From CAG-791 sp963593905 (GTDB lineage: Bacteria; Bacillota; Clostridia; Lachnospirales; Lachnospiraceae), in the NCBI GenBank assembly GCA_963593905.1, contig CAVBBL010000004.1, forward strand, positions 71,509 to 135,508: a stretch of DNA of 64,000 nucleotides, in the 5' to 3' direction. This document shows, piece by piece, positions 61,940-64,000 of the stretch. A model generated the notes under the pieces. It ran no database searches and was not told the DNA's origin. It worked only from the letters and a program-made list of their open reading frames with translations. How positions within the stretch are numbered: position 1 is the first letter of the stretch; each line of letters begins with the position of its first letter. The position numbers and the translations under genes were made by a program.

Positions 61940-62428
61940 ATGGAAGAAAAAAAGAACATTCTGACTTACGAAGGACTGAAAAGATACGAAGATGAGCTGC
62001 ATGATCTGAAAGTAAACAGACGGCAGGAAGTAGCACAGAAGATCAAAGAGGCCAGAGAGCAGGGCGATCTGTCCGAGAATGCAGAGTATGATGCAGCAAA
62101 GGATGAGCAGAGAGACATCGAGGCCAGAATCGAGGAGCTGGAGAAGATTCTGAAGAATGCCGAGGTCGTCGTAGAGGATGAGGTAGACTTAGATAAAATC
62201 AATATCGGCTGCCGTGTAAAGATTCACGACATGGAGTACGATGAGGACTTAGAGTATAAGATCGTAGGTTCCACAGAGGCCAACAGCTTAAAGGGCAAGA
62301 TTTCCAATGAGTCTCCTGTAGGCAAGGCACTGATCGGTGCCAGAGTCGGTCAGGTAGTGGACGTGGAGACACAGGCAGGTGTAGTGCAGTACAAGGTTCT
62401 GGAGATCCAGAGATCAGAAACTGTTTAA
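61940..62428 (+). CDS. greA: Transcription elongation factor GreA
   Basis: GreA rescues stalled RNA polymerase by stimulating RNA cleavage. The 162-residue protein has the coiled-coil tip motif LSENAEYDAAKDEQ with the acidic residues and the C-terminal FKBP-like domain (VGSTEANSLKGKISNESPVGKALIG). I chose the ATG at 61940 (EEKKNILTYEG), the usual family start; GGAGG lies 13 bases upstream. An ATG at 61919 with AAGGG upstream is an alternative that adds seven residues. lysS follows after 29 bases. Confidence 0.95.
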   Translation: MEEKKNILTYEGLKRYEDELHDLKVNRRQEVAQKIKEAREQGDLSENAEYDAAKDEQRDIEARIEELEKILKNAEVVVEDEVDLDKINIGCRVKIHDMEYDEDLEYKIVGSTEANSLKGKISNESPVGKALIGARVGQVVDVETQAGVVQYKVLEIQRSETV

Positions 62429-62457
62429 TTAATCGAGCGAAAGAACGGGAGAGAGTC

Positions 62458-63975
62458 GTGGGAGCAGAGAAGCAGAACGAAAACGGCGCAGCAGAAGTTA
62501 CACAGGAGGATATGAACCGACTGATCGCAGTGCGCAGAGAGAAGCTGGCAGCGCTGCAGGCAGCAGGCAAGGATCCTTTTGAAATCGTCAAATATGATGT
62601 TACAAAGCACAGCCAGGAAATCAAAGATGAGTTTGAAACTCTGGAGGATCAGGAGGTCACTATTGCCGGCAGACTGATGAGCAAGCGCGTCATGGGCAAG
62701 GCTTCTTTCTGCCATGTGCAGGATCTGCAGGGCAGGATCCAGTGCTATGTAGCCAGAGATTCCGTTGGAGAAGAACCCTACGCAGATTTTAAAAAGCTGG
62801 ATATCGGTGATATTGTGGGTGTTCGAGGAAAGGTCTTTAAGACAAAGACCGGTGAGACCAGCGTCCACGCAGAGGAAGTGACCTTGCTCAGCAAGAGCTT
62901 AAAGCCCCTGCCGGAGAAATTTCATGGCCTGACCAATACCGACATGCGTTACAGACAGCGCTATGTGGATCTGATCATGAATGAGGATGTGAAGGATACC
63001 TTCATCAAGCGCAGCCGCATTATTCGTGCCATCCGCAATTATCTGGACGGTCAGGGCTTCCTGGAAGTAGAGACTCCCATGCTGGTCAGCAATGCCGGCG
63101 GTGCTGCAGCCCGTCCTTTTGAGACTCATTTCAATGCGCTGGACGAGGATTTAAAGCTCCGCATTTCTCTGGAACTCTACCTGAAGAGACTGATCGTGGG
63201 CGGCCTGGAGCGTGTCTATGAAATCGGCCGTGTATTCAGAAATGAGGGACTTGATACCCGTCATAATCCGGAGTTCACCCTGATGGAGCTGTATCAGGCG
63301 TATACGGATTATCACGGCATGATGGATCTGACAGAAAACCTGTACCGCACAGTGGCACAGGAAGTATTAGGTACTACCAAGATCGTCTACAACGGCATCG
63401 AGATGGATTTAGGCCAGCCCTTTGCCCGCATGACCATGATCGAGGCAGTAAAGAAGTATGCGGGTGTTGATTTCGCACAGATCAATACCCTGGAAGAGGC
63501 CAGAGCAGTGGCGAAGGAGCATCATGTAGAGTATGAGGAACGTCACCAGAAGGGTGACATCCTGAATCTGTTCTTTGACGCCTTTGCGGAGGAACACATG
63601 ATTCAGCCTACCTTCATCATGGATCATCCCATTGAGATCAGCCCGCTGACCAAGAAGAAACCCGACGCGCCCGGCTATGTACAACGTTTTGAGTTCTACA
63701 TGAATGGCTGGGAGCTGGCTAATGCCTATTCCGAGCTCAATGATCCCATCGATCAGAGAGAACGCTTCAAGGCACAGGAAGCACTGCTGGCGCAGGGCGA
63801 TGAGGAAGCAAACCGTACCGACGAGGACTTCATGAATGCTCTGGAAATCGGTATGCCCCCCACAGGCGGCATCGGCTTCGGCATCGACCGCATGTGCATG
63901 CTGCTGACAAATTCTGCAGCAATCAGGGATGTGCTGCTGTTCCCGACGATGAAGAGCATCCCTAATAGGGATTAA
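62458..63975 (+). CDS. lysS: Lysyl-tRNA synthetase, class II
   Basis: LysS charges tRNA-Lys. The 505-residue protein has an N-terminal OB-fold anticodon domain (VTIAGRLMSKRVMGKASFCHV region) and the class II core. Motif 1 is near LEVETPMLV, motif 2 is FRNEGLDTRHNPEF, and motif 3 is GGIGFGIDRMCMLL. DMRYRQRYVDL is also family-typical. GTG is the start codon, with GGGAG six bases upstream. The pair greA-lysS is a common arrangement in Firmicutes. The gene ends 25 bases before the window edge. Confidence 0.96.
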   Translation: MGAEKQNENGAAEVTQEDMNRLIAVRREKLAALQAAGKDPFEIVKYDVTKHSQEIKDEFETLEDQEVTIAGRLMSKRVMGKASFCHVQDLQGRIQCYVARDSVGEEPYADFKKLDIGDIVGVRGKVFKTKTGETSVHAEEVTLLSKSLKPLPEKFHGLTNTDMRYRQRYVDLIMNEDVKDTFIKRSRIIRAIRNYLDGQGFLEVETPMLVSNAGGAAARPFETHFNALDEDLKLRISLELYLKRLIVGGLERVYEIGRVFRNEGLDTRHNPEFTLMELYQAYTDYHGMMDLTENLYRTVAQEVLGTTKIVYNGIEMDLGQPFARMTMIEAVKKYAGVDFAQINTLEEARAVAKEHHVEYEERHQKGDILNLFFDAFAEEHMIQPTFIMDHPIEISPLTKKKPDAPGYVQRFEFYMNGWELANAYSELNDPIDQRERFKAQEALLAQGDEEANRTDEDFMNALEIGMPPTGGIGFGIDRMCMLLTNSAAIRDVLLFPTMKSIPNRD

Positions 63976-64000
63976 TCCGACAGACATGCAGGGAAATCCG

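Overview
The window comes from a Gram-positive anaerobe of the Clostridia, most likely a gut Lachnospiraceae; I do not assign a genus. The grounds are a mid-GC genome with strong AGGAGG-type ribosome sites, a SleB-type cell wall hydrolase, an ECF-type riboflavin S component behind an FMN riboswitch, small MacB/MacA-like exporters, and a small conserved protein resembling a family I associate with Lachnospiraceae (60390-60752). No tRNA, rRNA, phage, transposase or CRISPR array was seen.

Layout. (1) 1-2833: the tail of one SGNH-like protein, a reverse-strand pair of four-helix DMT/SMR transporters, and a membrane-anchored SGNH protein whose nucleophile position is not Ser. (2) 2926-21763: a cell-surface polysaccharide locus. 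It holds the rhamnose enzyme RfbC, a Wzm/Wzt-like ABC exporter whose ATPase carries a C-terminal glycan-binding domain, a 709-residue methyltransferase-kinase that looks like a Gram-positive WbdD chain terminator, five family-2 glycosyltransferases, a phosphohexomutase, a WbaP-like initiating transferase and an LCP ligase. Together these suggest an ABC-exported, end-capped, rhamnose-containing glycopolymer that is ligated to the wall. (3) 21836-29386: a small alarmone synthetase, a GH31 glucosidase on the reverse strand, a coiled-coil membrane protein, a flavin reductase-like protein, a LysM/M23 endopeptidase and MurA. (4) 29491-30722: FMN riboswitch and RibU. (5) 31303-35041: MacB/MacA-like tripartite export genes. 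(6) 35230-40232: TsaE, TsaB, RimI, RNase Z, TsaD and IspD. (7) 40393-48905: a second FtsX-type ABC exporter, DnaE and PfkA. (8) 49141-53261: a sugar isomerase, a divergent AraC regulator and FucO, probably a deoxysugar or pentose module. (9) 53631-63975: a serine/threonine-type symporter, an rRNA methyltransferase, ProC, SleB, ornithine carbamoyltransferase, BirA, a small conserved protein, Dus, GreA and LysS.

The most unusual feature is a family of modular, hairpin-rich repeats. It occurs at about 15 places, always directly upstream of a start codon and always in the orientation of the gene it precedes, including one copy on the reverse strand. A full unit of 138-140 bp is a chain of four imperfect palindromes, here called A, B, C and D. 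It ends in a Shine-Dalgarno sequence that serves the downstream gene. Arms of A, B and C change together while pairing is kept. In five units an internal Shine-Dalgarno sequence is followed by a five-codon reading frame (M-T-E-N-A, M-P-E-N-D, M-T-K-N-D or M-I-K-N-A) whose TGA lies in the A loop. I know of no described family that matches it. I propose a mobile or amplifying translation-leader element.
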